A stretch of DNA of 64,000 nucleotides from Shimia sp047124445 (GTDB lineage: Bacteria > Pseudomonadota > Alphaproteobacteria > Rhodobacterales > Rhodobacteraceae), in the NCBI RefSeq assembly GCF_047124445.1, contig NZ_CP138921.1, positions 2,170,001 through 2,234,000 of the forward strand. Direction: 5' to 3'. The translations under genes and the position numbers were made by a program. The notes beneath the pieces were generated by a model. That model worked only from the letters and a program-made list of their open reading frames with translations, was not told where the DNA came from and did no database searches. Within the stretch, counting starts at the first letter, position 1. Each line of letters opens with the position of its first letter. Below are positions 48,461 through 57,332 of this stretch, in pieces.

Positions 48461-49294
48461 ATGACCAACGTTTTTCCTTTTGCCCAAGTGGATGTGTTTT
48501 CCGAGCAAGCCAGTTACGGCAATCCGCTCGCAGTGGTAGCCGATGCCGAGCGCCTGGACCAAAGCCAGATGGCGCAGCTGGCCCATTGGACCAATCTCAG
48601 CGAAACCTGTTTTCTGCTGCATCCCACTGATGACGGGGCCGACTACTGCGTGCGAATTTTCACCCCTTTGCAAGAGCTGCCCTTTGCCGGTCACCCGACT
48701 TTGGGCGCCTGTCACGTTTGGCTATGCCAGGGCGGCCAACCTCAGGGCGAAGACGTGGTGCAACAATGCGGCGCGGGGTTGATCCACATCCGCCGCGACC
48801 AAGGCCGCCTGTACTTTTGTGCCCCGCCTTTGCGTCGCAGCGGCCCGCTGGACGCAGACATGATTGACCGCATCGCAGCCGCTCTTGGTTTACAGGACGC
48901 AAAAGTGGAAGCTGGCGCTTGGGTCGACAATGGACCCGGCTGGGCCGCGCTCCTGCTCAAAGATCGTCAGACCCTGTTGCAGGCCAAACCGGACTACGCC
49001 GCCCTCAAAGGCATGCGCATCGGCCTGGTCGCGCCGGTTGGGGAACTAGGACATGGATTTGACTTCGAAGTCCGCGCTTTCTCGGCGGGTGGCTTTGAAG
49101 ATCCGGTGACAGGCAGCCTCAACGCGGGCATCGCCCAGTGGCTATTGGCGGACGGCATCGCGACTGGCGACTACATCGCCGCACAAGGCACGCTGTTGGG
49201 CCGCAAAGGCCGCGTGCATGTGCTGCAGGATGGCGCGGACATATGGGTCGGCGGCGCTGTGCAAGACGGCATCACTGGCACGTTGAAGCTCTGA
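48461..49294 (+). CDS. PhzF family isomerase/epimerase-like protein
   Basis: This 277-residue protein has the PhzF duplicated fold: N-terminal FPFAQVDVFSEQASYGNPLAVV, the catalytic Glu in NLSETCFLLHP, the GHPTLGACHVWL loop, and the C-terminal FAAGGFEDPVTGS-like AFSAGGFEDPVTGSLNAGIAQWL. Members act as isomerases on phenazine and other substrates. No phenazine genes are near, so this is likely a housekeeping member of unknown substrate. It starts downstream of the DnaA-box region and is convergent with the HlyD gene at 2 bases. Confidence 0.9.
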   Translation: MTNVFPFAQVDVFSEQASYGNPLAVVADAERLDQSQMAQLAHWTNLSETCFLLHPTDDGADYCVRIFTPLQELPFAGHPTLGACHVWLCQGGQPQGEDVVQQCGAGLIHIRRDQGRLYFCAPPLRRSGPLDADMIDRIAAALGLQDAKVEAGAWVDNGPGWAALLLKDRQTLLQAKPDYAALKGMRIGLVAPVGELGHGFDFEVRAFSAGGFEDPVTGSLNAGIAQWLLADGIATGDYIAAQGTLLGRKGRVHVLQDGADIWVGGAVQDGITGTLKL

Positions 49295-49296
49295 CG

Positions 49297-50532
49297 TTAT
49301 TGCGCCACCCGCGGGGCAATCTTGGTGCCATCCACCAGCCCTGCGGAAGGGTAAAGCACCACCTCTGTGCCCACGTCCAATCCGTCGATCACCTCGGCTT
49401 CAATGCCGTTGTTGCGCCCTGGCGTGACCGGGGTCAGCACCGCCGCGCCGCTTGCATCTGCCACAAACACCGACCATCCGCCGTCTTGCCGGAACAAAGC
49501 GCTGGAGGGCACGATCAGCGCATCCTCAGCCTCCCAAACCACAATTCGAGTTTCCACGCGGAAACCATGGCCCAAAGTGGCGCGCGCCTCGGGGTCATCG
49601 GTGAATTGGATCACCGCATTCACCCGCTGTTCCTCCACGCCCAGCGCAGAATATTTGGTGAATCCCCAGGGATCGATCCGCTCCACCTCACCCTGCAAAT
49701 CACCATCCCCGCCCCAATTGGTGATCAGCACCCGATCGCCCACATCGACGCGCACCGCATCGGTCGAGAGCAGTTCCACCACCACCTCAAGGTCACTCTG
49801 CGTGTCACCGACCTCAAGGATCGGCGCCCCCGCCGCCAAAGTGGTCTCACTCTTTTGAATGACCCTTAGCACCCGGCCGGAAATCGGGCTGGGTACATCA
49901 ATCGGCGTCGCATCGGCGCCGGTGGCCGCATCATACAGCCCCTGATCGTCAAAGCTGATCAACCGGGCGCGGGCGTTCTTCAAATCTGCCACCCGCATGG
50001 AAATGGCCGCTCGCGCGGTGTCCACAATCGCATTCATACTACGTGCTGTGCCTTCCAACCGGTCCAATGCCGCCTGAGAAATTGTCTCCTGCGCAAAAAG
50101 CTTGCGGCCGCGCTGTACATCGTCGTCGGCCAAATCCCGATCCGCCATCGCCTTGTTCAGATCCGCCTCGGCCACCCGCAGAGCTGCCTCCGCAGCTGCA
50201 ATGGCCGCGTTCGCCTGCTCGCGTGTGCGAATGTCAAGCGCCGCCGGATTGGTCGGCAACATCCGCGCCACCACGGTTTTGTTCTTCTCGACATAGTCCC
50301 CCGGCTCCAGCGTCACCCGCAGCAACCGTCCGGCAATCGGCGTGCTCACCACATAAGGATCGCGCACCTGCGTGCGCGCCTCCTCATCCACGGTCACCAT
50401 CATCGCGCCGCGTTTGACTTCGCCCAGATCAACCAGCATCGGCTGCGGCCAAAACGCCGCCGCCAGCCCCGCGCCCACCAGCGCCGCCGCCACAAGTGTC
50501 AGCCCTTTGCGTGATTGTCGCCGCTTTGCCAT
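49297..50532 (-). CDS. HlyD-type membrane fusion protein of an ABC exporter
   Basis: This 411-residue periplasmic adaptor has an N-terminal anchor (residues 10-27, LTLVAAALVGAGLAAAF), barrel/lipoyl parts (VSTPIAGRLLRVTLEPGDYVEKNKTVVARM), a long helical hairpin (about 85-195), and the second lipoyl half (SPISGRVLRVIQKSETTLAAGAPILEVGD). It is encoded directly downstream of the ABC permease and ATPase, which identifies it as the adaptor of that system. The trio resembles MacAB/DevBCA exporters. The substrate is unknown. It follows the permease stop by 4 bases. Confidence 0.88.
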   Translation of the reverse strand: MAKRRQSRKGLTLVAAALVGAGLAAAFWPQPMLVDLGEVKRGAMMVTVDEEARTQVRDPYVVSTPIAGRLLRVTLEPGDYVEKNKTVVARMLPTNPAALDIRTREQANAAIAAAEAALRVAEADLNKAMADRDLADDDVQRGRKLFAQETISQAALDRLEGTARSMNAIVDTARAAISMRVADLKNARARLISFDDQGLYDAATGADATPIDVPSPISGRVLRVIQKSETTLAAGAPILEVGDTQSDLEVVVELLSTDAVRVDVGDRVLITNWGGDGDLQGEVERIDPWGFTKYSALGVEEQRVNAVIQFTDDPEARATLGHGFRVETRIVVWEAEDALIVPSSALFRQDGGWSVFVADASGAAVLTPVTPGRNNGIEAEVIDGLDVGTEVVLYPSAGLVDGTKIAPRVAQ

Positions 50533-50536
50533 GCCC

Positions 50537-52900
50537 TCACTCCCTCGTCTTCAGCGTGGCCACAAGATCCACCCTGCCAATCTCTCGTTTCACCATCCAG
50601 CCACTGATCAGCGCCGCCAGCACCACCGCCAATCCGGCCACGCCATAGGCATCGGCCTTAAACTCGGTGGGAATTTGATAAAGGTCCGTGCTGAAGCCCG
50701 CCGCCACCAGAAATGACAGCCCATAGCCCAGCAAAACGCCCATCGGAATCGCCAAGATCACCACCAGCGCCAACTCACCCAACAAGATGAAACTCGCCTC
50801 CCCTTGGCTGAACCCCATCACCCGCAGGCTGGCCAGATCGCGGCTCTGTTCGCCAAAACTGATCCGCGCCGCGTTATAAACAATGCCAAAGGTGATGATC
50901 CCGGCAATCGCCGCCATCACAAAGCGCATCGTGCCCGCCCCCGCATCCATCAGCTTTTTCATCGCCGCCCGCGCGTCATCTTTCCGAGTTACCCCCGCCA
51001 CTTTCGGCACATCTTTGAGCGCGGCAAACAGCGCCGGATAGGCCTCGGCATCCACCCGCATATAGGCACCGGAAATCCGACCCGGTTCGTTCATCGCCGT
51101 GTTCAGCGCCTCAAGCTGCATATAGGCCGGCGCGCCCAAGAGCGTCTCCGCAATCCGCGCCACGTGCAGCTCCAACACCGGCCGCCGCCCTTCGAGCACC
51201 TCCACCGTGATGGTCCCACCCGGCTGCACCTTCAGGATATCCGCCAAAGCCTTGGCCAACACGATGCCCCGCGTCGGCATCTCAATATCCGCGCCGTCTT
51301 TGTCTAGCGCTCGGGACAGCTTGGCCCCGGGCACCAATCCGGTGATCCCCCCGCGATAATACTCCGGCCCGTGACGCAACACCGCGCTCACCGCGCGGGT
51401 TGGTTCCACCTCGATCACGCCAGCCAAATGCGCCAGGTCAAACGCCGTCTTCTCCGGCATTTGCTCAAAAAACGTCACCGCCACATCGCTGCGATCGACC
51501 ACGCCATAGGTTTTGTCCAACACATCATTGAAACCCGACATGACCGACAGCTGCGCAGAGCTCAGTCCCATACCCGCCGCGATCCCAAGCACCGCACCAA
51601 ACACCCGTCCCGGATTGCGCATCACCCGGCGCAGCACCATGCGGCTGGGCTGATCGAGCCACCGCTTCAGCGAGTCCGAAATCGCGCCGGAACGGGAGAA
51701 ATCCGCAGGCGCCGGAGGCCGCATTGCCACCGCAGGTGTAAGGGCAAACACCCGCCGCAACACCGACGCGCCGCCCACCACGGCCGCCAAAACGCTCACC
51801 AGAATGCCCGCCGCAAAACTCGACGGCTCCACGCGAAACACCAAAAACGGGAAGTGATACAGCGACTGATAGACCCCAGCCAGCAATCGCCCCGACCAAA
51901 CGCCCCCCAGACAGCCCAACAAAGCCCCGGCCAACGCGATCACAATCACCAGCTTCACATAATGCAGCGCCACCTCAACATCGGTATAGCCAAAGGCCTT
52001 GATCAGCCCGATCTGCTCCCGCTCCGCCTGCACCATGCGGCTGATCACAATATAGAGCAGGAAGGCTGCCACCCCCATGAAGATCGGCGGCACTGCCTTA
52101 GACGTGGCATTCAACCCCTTGATTTCTTCACTCAGGAAGCGATTGCTCATCTGATCCGCAACGCCATAAGCCCCCAACCCACCGTAGCGCGCCAACATCG
52201 CGTCCACTGCCGTCAGAACCTGTTCCACCTGCGCGCCCCGTTCCAAAGACAGCAATGCCTCGTTAAACGCGCCTTTCAAGTCAAACGCCGCCTGCAAGGC
52301 CTCTTCATTCATCCATAGAACGGCAAAGCGGTTGTCATCCGGCACAAATTCTCCCGCAGGTACGTTGAACAGAAATTCCGGGGCCTGTGCGATGCCCACG
52401 ACGCGGAAATCGCGCCGGTTGCCATGCATTGTTGCGGCCAGCCGGTCGCCCAGCGCCAGATCATGCGCCTTGGCAAAGCTGCGCAGGATCAACACCTCAT
52501 CATTGCGCCCTGCCTGCGGCATTTGCCCTTCCGCCAAATACACGCCATTGAGCCGCGGCTCCCGCCATTCCGGCAAAGACACCACCTGCGCCCGCACCGG
52601 CAAATCCTGCCCCGCCATATCCACCAGCGCGCCGCCCTGAATGCGCCCTTCCACGGCGTCCACACCGGGAATCTCCGCCAGCCGATCCAACATCTTCTTG
52701 GGCGCACGCGTCACCGGCGCAAACACATCCGCCAACCGGTAGCGCTCATAGTAAGTGCTGCGGGTCTCTTCGAGCGAGGAGATCATGCCCGACATCATCA
52801 CCAACAGCAGCACGCCCACAGCCACCACCAAGGCAATCGCCCCGGCCTGCCCTTTGATGCGCCACAAATCGCGCAGGAGTTTCTGATCCAGCGCCCGCAT
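50537..52900 (-). CDS. FtsX-like ABC transporter permease
   Basis: This 787-residue permease has two FtsX-type repeats: N-terminal membrane helix (about residues 16-37), a large periplasmic domain, three helices near 275-400, and a second periplasmic domain with C-terminal helices (about 655-780). The tail reads VDLVATLKTRE. This long architecture is that of MacB/LolCE-type permeases, which extract or move molecules from the outer face of the inner membrane. The ATG at 52900 is 4 bases after the ATPase stop; an alternative at 52921 overlaps it. The HlyD gene follows 4 bases downstream. Substrate unknown. Confidence 0.9.
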   Translation of the reverse strand: MRALDQKLLRDLWRIKGQAGAIALVVAVGVLLLVMMSGMISSLEETRSTYYERYRLADVFAPVTRAPKKMLDRLAEIPGVDAVEGRIQGGALVDMAGQDLPVRAQVVSLPEWREPRLNGVYLAEGQMPQAGRNDEVLILRSFAKAHDLALGDRLAATMHGNRRDFRVVGIAQAPEFLFNVPAGEFVPDDNRFAVLWMNEEALQAAFDLKGAFNEALLSLERGAQVEQVLTAVDAMLARYGGLGAYGVADQMSNRFLSEEIKGLNATSKAVPPIFMGVAAFLLYIVISRMVQAEREQIGLIKAFGYTDVEVALHYVKLVIVIALAGALLGCLGGVWSGRLLAGVYQSLYHFPFLVFRVEPSSFAAGILVSVLAAVVGGASVLRRVFALTPAVAMRPPAPADFSRSGAISDSLKRWLDQPSRMVLRRVMRNPGRVFGAVLGIAAGMGLSSAQLSVMSGFNDVLDKTYGVVDRSDVAVTFFEQMPEKTAFDLAHLAGVIEVEPTRAVSAVLRHGPEYYRGGITGLVPGAKLSRALDKDGADIEMPTRGIVLAKALADILKVQPGGTITVEVLEGRRPVLELHVARIAETLLGAPAYMQLEALNTAMNEPGRISGAYMRVDAEAYPALFAALKDVPKVAGVTRKDDARAAMKKLMDAGAGTMRFVMAAIAGIITFGIVYNAARISFGEQSRDLASLRVMGFSQGEASFILLGELALVVILAIPMGVLLGYGLSFLVAAGFSTDLYQIPTEFKADAYGVAGLAVVLAALISGWMVKREIGRVDLVATLKTRE

Positions 52901-52904
52901 CACA

Positions 52905-53630
52905 TCACCAATGAATCTCATCCGGGCTGAGGCGGGTCTCATTCTCCACCACTTCCCGGATCGCGCCATCGGCAAAATGGATCACCCGATGCGCCATCTG
53001 CGCCGTCGCCGCCGCGTGGGTCACTATCATCACTGTCGCGCCCAGCTTGCGGTTCACGTCATTGATCACATGCAGCACTTGCCGCCCCGTCTTACTGTCG
53101 AGCGCCCCGGTCGGCTCGTCGCAAAAAAGTACCGTCGGGTTCTTCGCAATCGCCCGCGCAATCGCCACGCGCTGCTGCTCCCCTCCCGACATCTGCGCCG
53201 GAAAGTGATCCATGCGTTCGCCCAGCCCCACCAGCCGCAGCGCCTCTTCCACATCCATCGGGTCATCGGCAATCTCGGTCACAAGCTCGACATTCTCCCG
53301 CGCCGTGAGGCTCGGCATCAGGTTGTAGAACTGAAACACAAAACCCACGTGATCGCGCCGATAGAGCGTCAGCGCCCGGTCGTTCATCTCACTTAGGTTC
53401 TGGTCCTGGAAAAACGCATCGCCATCGCTCGAACGATCCAAGCCGCCAATGATATTGAGAAGTGTCGACTTGCCGGACCCCGACGGCCCCAACAGCACCA
53501 CCATCTCCCCTTTGGGAATGGTCAGGTCAACGCCGCGCAGCGCATGCACCGCCGCCGCCCCCTCGCCGTAGACTTTGGTCAGCCCCCGCGTGCGGAATGT
53601 CGGAAGTTGGGATCTGTCATCCTTGGCCAT
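52905..53630 (-). CDS. ABC transporter ATPase (MacB/LolD type)
   Basis: This 241-residue ATPase has Walker A GPSGSGKSTLLNIIGGLDR (about residues 51-68), Q-loop in FVFQFYNLMPSLTARENVEL, signature MSGGEQQRVAIARAI, Walker B VLFCDEPTGALDS and His-switch in VTHAAATAQM. The arrangement of GGLDRSSDG after Walker A is typical of MacB/LolD ATPases. It is the first gene of the ATPase-permease-HlyD operon, so an efflux or extraction role is clear even though the substrate is unknown. Length is normal. Confidence 0.94.
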   Translation of the reverse strand: MAKDDRSQLPTFRTRGLTKVYGEGAAAVHALRGVDLTIPKGEMVVLLGPSGSGKSTLLNIIGGLDRSSDGDAFFQDQNLSEMNDRALTLYRRDHVGFVFQFYNLMPSLTARENVELVTEIADDPMDVEEALRLVGLGERMDHFPAQMSGGEQQRVAIARAIAKNPTVLFCDEPTGALDSKTGRQVLHVINDVNRKLGATVMIVTHAAATAQMAHRVIHFADGAIREVVENETRLSPDEIHW

Positions 53631-53714
53631 GGCCCTCTCCTTGCGCAGAGCCTAGCTCCACAACCAAGGGGTGTCCATGTGGTGAAAGCGCCGCGCCAAA
53701 TCCGGCCTAACCAA

Positions 53715-53748
53715 CAAAAAAGGCCAACCCCAAGGTCAGCCTTTCTCT
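53715..53748 (-). terminator. Rho-independent terminator after the ubiK-like gene
   Basis: On the minus strand AAAGGCTGACC pairs with GGTTGGCCTTT (imperfect in the middle) and is followed by TTTTTTG. It ends the short gene at 53769-54014 ahead of the ABC operon. Confidence 0.8.
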
Positions 53749-53768
53749 CATCAAACTGTTAGCGCGCC

Positions 53769-54014
53769 TTAGCCCGCCTTGCCTTCCAGCGCCTCAATGC
53801 GCGCCTTCAGGGCTTCGTTTTCTTCGCGGGCTTTCTGCGCCATGCCACGCACCGCATCAAACTCTTCGCGGGTGACAAAATCCCGATCCGCCAGCCAACG
53901 GTCCATCAACGACTTCATCGCGTTGTCGGCCTCGTCCTTGGCGCCCTGAGCCACACCCATGGCGTTGGTCATCAACTGAGACATGTCGTCCATGAATTTG
54001 TTCCGGGTTTGCAT
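53769..54014 (-). CDS. ubiK: UbiK/BMFP family accessory protein
   Basis: This 81-residue protein opens with MQTRNKFMDDMSQLMTNAMGVAQGAKDEADNAMKSLMDRWLADRDFVTREEFDAVRGMAQKARE and has a coiled-coil C-terminal part (about residues 55-80). This is the BMFP/UbiK layout: N-terminal membrane-interacting helix and a trimerising coiled coil. UbiK helps ubiquinone assembly in gammaproteobacteria; the same role is inferred here. It has its own terminator and is divergent from lgt. Confidence 0.9.
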   Translation of the reverse strand: MQTRNKFMDDMSQLMTNAMGVAQGAKDEADNAMKSLMDRWLADRDFVTREEFDAVRGMAQKAREENEALKARIEALEGKAG

Positions 54015-54148
54015 CGCACTCTCCGCTTATCTGATCCTGACTGCCTATATGGGCATCTACCCGCTCAGACACAAGGTTGACTTTGTCGCAACGGCAAGGC
54101 CACTTGTGGCGCAAACCCACGCGGCCCAGACAGCGACGGAGCAGTCCC

Positions 54149-55018
54149 ATTCAGTTCCCAAATATTTCCCCTGAAATCTTCTCCATCTCGCTGTTTGGCA
54201 TGGAATTTGCCCTGCGCTGGTACGCCTTGGCCTATATCGTTGGCATCCTGATCGGCTGGCGCATTGTGGTGGCCACCGTGAACCGCCCTGCATTGTGGCC
54301 AAAAGACACCGCCCCCATCACCGCGCGTCAGATCGAAGACCTGCTCACCTGGGTGATCCTCGGCGTGATCGCCGGGGGACGTCTTGGCTATGTGCTGTTT
54401 TACAAACCTGCCTTCTACCTCGCCAATCCCGGCGACATCATCCGCATCTGGGACGGCGGCATGTCATTCCACGGCGGCATGTTGGGCGTCATCGTCGCGG
54501 GCTGGCTCTATTGCCAGAAACATGACTTGATCAAACTGCAAGTGGGCGACGCCATGGCGCTTGGTGTGCCCGTCGGCCTGTTCCTCGGCCGCATCGCCAA
54601 TTTCATCAACGCTGAGCTTTGGGGCCGCCCCACCGACCTGCCATGGGGGGTGATCTTCCCCGGTCACGCCGCGCAAGACTGCGGCCAGCTTGCCGCGCTT
54701 TGTGCCCGTCACCCGTCACAGCTTTACGAAGCGCTGATGGAAGGTCTGATCCTCGGCGTGGCCATGCTCTACCTCGCCTACCGTCGCGGCGCTTTGAAAG
54801 CCCCCGGCACCATCACCGGCACCTTCTTTGTGGGCTATGGCCTTGCCCGCTTCATCGTCGAGTTCTTCCGCCAGCCGGACGCGCAGTTCATCTCTGAGGG
54901 CAATCCGCTGGGCCTTGCCCTGCAATTTGGCGGCTACGGTTTTACCATGGGCCAACTCTTGTCCCTGCCAATGATCGCCCTTGGCGCCTACCTGATCCTG
55001 CGCGCCCGCCGGTCATGA
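54149..55018 (+). CDS. lgt: Prolipoprotein diacylglyceryl transferase (possible AUU start)
   Basis: This enzyme attaches diacylglycerol to the lipobox Cys of prolipoproteins. About 289 residues are read from ATT 54149, with GGAG 7 bases upstream and the family-like N-terminus QFPNISPEIFSISLFGMEFALRWYALAYIVG. No ATG, GTG or TTG lies at that point; the nearest options are TTG 54077 (24 extra, Arg-rich residues without family character) and ATG 54200 (loses the conserved start). Later motifs are typical: HGGMLGVIVAGW, GRIANFINAELWGRPTDLPWG, HPSQLYEA, and a C-terminal FVGYGLARFIVEFFRQPD. It overlaps midA by ATGA, so lgt, midA and pgeF form one unit. Confidence 0.88.
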   Translation: MQFPNISPEIFSISLFGMEFALRWYALAYIVGILIGWRIVVATVNRPALWPKDTAPITARQIEDLLTWVILGVIAGGRLGYVLFYKPAFYLANPGDIIRIWDGGMSFHGGMLGVIVAGWLYCQKHDLIKLQVGDAMALGVPVGLFLGRIANFINAELWGRPTDLPWGVIFPGHAAQDCGQLAALCARHPSQLYEALMEGLILGVAMLYLAYRRGALKAPGTITGTFFVGYGLARFIVEFFRQPDAQFISEGNPLGLALQFGGYGFTMGQLLSLPMIALGAYLILRARRS

Positions 55019-56073
55019 GCGATCTGGCCCAACATCTATTGGCGCGCATCGAAGCCCACGGTCCCATGACCGTGGCCGACTTCATGAGCGAAGCCCTGAT
55101 GCATCCCACCATGGGTTATTACACCACACGTGACCCGTTGGGTACCGAGGGCGACTTCACCACTGCGCCGGAGATCAGCCAGATGTTTGGCGAACTCGTC
55201 GGTCTCGCGCTGGCGCAGGCGTGGCTCGACCAAGGCGCCCCCGCGCCCTTCACGCTGGCCGAACTTGGCCCTGGTCGCGGCACGCTTATGGCCGACATCT
55301 TGCGCGCCACCCGCGCGGTGCCCGGTTTCCACACCGCCGCGCAAATCCACCTTGTCGAAGCCTCAGCCACCCTGCGCGCCAAACAAAGAGAGACCATCAC
55401 GGCCGAGATCATCCACCACGGCACTGTCGATACCCTGCCACAGCAGCCGATCTTTCTTGTGGCCAACGAATTCTTCGACGCGCTGCCCATCCGCCAGTTC
55501 CAACGCGGCCCCACCGGCTGGCACGAACGCCTGATTGCCATGCGCGACGGCGCCCTGACTTTTGCATTTGGTCCCGAACTGCCGCAGCCACAGCTCGAAC
55601 ATCGGCTTGCCGACACAACGCAAGACATGATTGTCGAAACCTGCGCCCCCGCCTTTTCCGTAGCCAACGAAATCGGCACCCGCATTCGCGATCATGGTGG
55701 CACGGCGCTGCTGATCGACTACGGCGACTGGCGCTCAAAGGGCGACACCCTGCAGGCTCTGCAAAATCACGAATACGCCAACCCGCTCGCCACTCCCGGC
55801 GAGGCGGACATCACCGCGCATGTCGACTTTGAGGCTCTTGCCCAAGCCGCCTCCTGCGCCCACAGCAAGCTCACGCCCCAAGGCGTTTTTCTGGAGCAAC
55901 TCGGCATCACGCCCCGCGCCCAAGCTTTGGCCTCCCGCCTCACCGGTGACGCCTTGCAATCGCACATCGCCGCCCATCGCCGCTTGACGCACCCCGAGGA
56001 AATGGGAAACCTGTTCAAAGTGCTCGCGCTCTTCCCGGAAAACGGCACCCCTCCACCAGGATGCACCATATGA
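55015..56073 (+). CDS. SAM-dependent methyltransferase of the MidA/NDUFAF7 family
   Basis: This 352-residue protein has the DUF185 features: GPMTVADFMSEALMHPTMGYYTTRDPLGTEGDFTTAPEISQMFGE at the start, the SAM loop LAELGPGRGTLMADILRA (about residues 80-96), and VANEFFDALPIRQF later. In mitochondria the family methylates an Arg in complex I; a similar role in bacteria is suggested but unproven. It overlaps the lgt stop by 4 bases and ends by a 4-base overlap with pgeF (ATGA at 56070). Length is normal. Confidence 0.9.
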   Translation: MSDLAQHLLARIEAHGPMTVADFMSEALMHPTMGYYTTRDPLGTEGDFTTAPEISQMFGELVGLALAQAWLDQGAPAPFTLAELGPGRGTLMADILRATRAVPGFHTAAQIHLVEASATLRAKQRETITAEIIHHGTVDTLPQQPIFLVANEFFDALPIRQFQRGPTGWHERLIAMRDGALTFAFGPELPQPQLEHRLADTTQDMIVETCAPAFSVANEIGTRIRDHGGTALLIDYGDWRSKGDTLQALQNHEYANPLATPGEADITAHVDFEALAQAASCAHSKLTPQGVFLEQLGITPRAQALASRLTGDALQSHIAAHRRLTHPEEMGNLFKVLALFPENGTPPPGCTI

Positions 56074-56828
56074 CGCTTGAGATACTGACCTCAGACCTGC
56101 TTGCCCCCGTGCGCCACGGGTTCTTCACCCGTCGCGGCGGCGCCTCGTCCGGCGTCTTTGCCGGGTTGAACTGTGGCATCGGCAGCTCCGATCAGTCCGA
56201 GATTGTCACCATCAACCGTCAGCGTGTCGCCAGCGCTATGGATGTGGAGCTCTCCCACCTTGCCTCCGTGCATCAAGTGCACTCCGCCGATGTGGCCACA
56301 ATCGCCGCGCCCATCGACGGTGAACGCCCCCGCGCGGACGCCATTGTCACCGCCACCCCCGGCATTGCCCTGTCGATTCTCACCGCAGATTGCCAACCTG
56401 TGCTGTTTTCCGACGCCAACGCAGGTGTGATTGGCGCCGCCCACGCCGGATGGCGCGGTGCGCTTGATGGCGTGCTCGACGCCACATTGGACGCCATGGA
56501 AGCCCTCGGCGCCTCCCGCGCCAACACCCACGCCGTCATCGGCCCCTGCATCAGCCAAGAGGCCTACGAAGTTGGCCCGGAGTTCCTCGATGCCTTCCTC
56601 AGCGAAGACGCTGGCAATAGCCGATTCTTCAAAGATGGCGATGGCGATCGCAAACTCTTCGACCTGCCCGCCTACGGCCTGCATCGTTTACACGCAGCAA
56701 ACATTGGCAAAGCCGAATGGACCCGCCATTGCACCTATTCTGACCCGGACAGATTCTACTCTTACCGGCGCACAACCCACGCCAAAGAAGCCGACTACGG
56801 CCGCCTGATCGCCTCTATCCGCTTGTAA
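56070..56828 (+). CDS. pgeF: Peptidoglycan editing factor PgeF (multi-copper polyphenol oxidase family)
   Basis: This 252-residue protein has the family motifs: RHGFFTRRGGASSGVFAGLNCG near the start, the metal-binding VHQVHSADV (His ligands), LTADCQPVLFSD with Cys, AAHAGWRGALDG, and GPCISQEAYEVGPEF. PgeF removes mis-incorporated L-Ser from UDP-MurNAc in E. coli; the fold is often called laccase-like or YfiH. I choose the ATG at 56070, in a 4-base overlap with the methyltransferase; an upstream ATG at 56061 adds three residues. It ends the lgt-midA-pgeF unit. Confidence 0.94.
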   Translation: MTLEILTSDLLAPVRHGFFTRRGGASSGVFAGLNCGIGSSDQSEIVTINRQRVASAMDVELSHLASVHQVHSADVATIAAPIDGERPRADAIVTATPGIALSILTADCQPVLFSDANAGVIGAAHAGWRGALDGVLDATLDAMEALGASRANTHAVIGPCISQEAYEVGPEFLDAFLSEDAGNSRFFKDGDGDRKLFDLPAYGLHRLHAANIGKAEWTRHCTYSDPDRFYSYRRTTHAKEADYGRLIASIRL

Positions 56829-56981
56829 ACAAGGGCTTTCTGCGAATACCGCAGATTTGTCTCTCTATTTTCCTCAAATCTGACCAATCCTGCCGCATCT
56901 CTGCCCCATTTCGACACGAGACTGATCTCAAGTTGGAAACAATGGTCCACAAGAGACCAAGACATGCCAAGGAGAGCAGAC

Positions 56982-57122
56982 ATGAAATCCCAGAGCCGCT
57001 TCGTTAAATCCGTAGTTGCAGCATCCAAAAAAGACGCGCCACAAATGCCATGGGCCCGGGGCGCACGCCGCGCCGCTTTCATCGCCAAGCGCAAGGGCGT
57101 GACGCTCAAGCAAGCAGCTTAA
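56982..57122 (+). CDS. Small basic conserved-type protein of 46 residues
   Basis: The frame reads MKSQSRFVKSVVAASKKDAP, then QMPWARGARRAAFIAKRK and a short tail GVTLKQAA. A good ribosome site GGAGAG lies 5 bases upstream. It has 12 Lys/Arg residues and a conserved-looking PWARGARR core; I recall similar short proteins in Rhodobacterales, but cannot verify. It could bind RNA or DNA, or interact with membrane or ribosome. It is flanked by a clear terminator and lies alone between pgeF and purE. Confidence 0.75.
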   Translation: MKSQSRFVKSVVAASKKDAPQMPWARGARRAAFIAKRKGVTLKQAA

Positions 57123-57148
57123 GCACCCGCCTTACCTCGTATTTCCGC

Positions 57149-57187
57149 AAAGCATCTTGCAATTTGGCAAGGTGCTTTTGCGTTTTT
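57149..57187 (+). terminator. Rho-independent terminator after the 46-residue gene
   Basis: AAAGCATCTTGC (57149-57160) pairs with GCAAGGTGCTTT (57167-57178, one G-U pair) with a 6-base loop and is followed by TGCGTTTTT. It separates the small gene from purE. Confidence 0.88.
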
Positions 57188-57332
57188 ACCGTCGCCTGTA
57201 TGTGCAATTTTTGAGCACCAGCGCGCGCCACACACCTCGAAGCACCCACATTTCCGCAACCCCAACCCGCCGCATTGCTTAAATTCCTGAACCGTCTATA
57301 ACGCGAGCCAAATTCTGATCTCAGAGGCGCAT

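Noticed and set aside
53462..53762. Short plus-strand frames opposite the start of the ABC ATPase gene
   Set aside because: They are Pro/Arg-rich shadow frames without ribosome sites.
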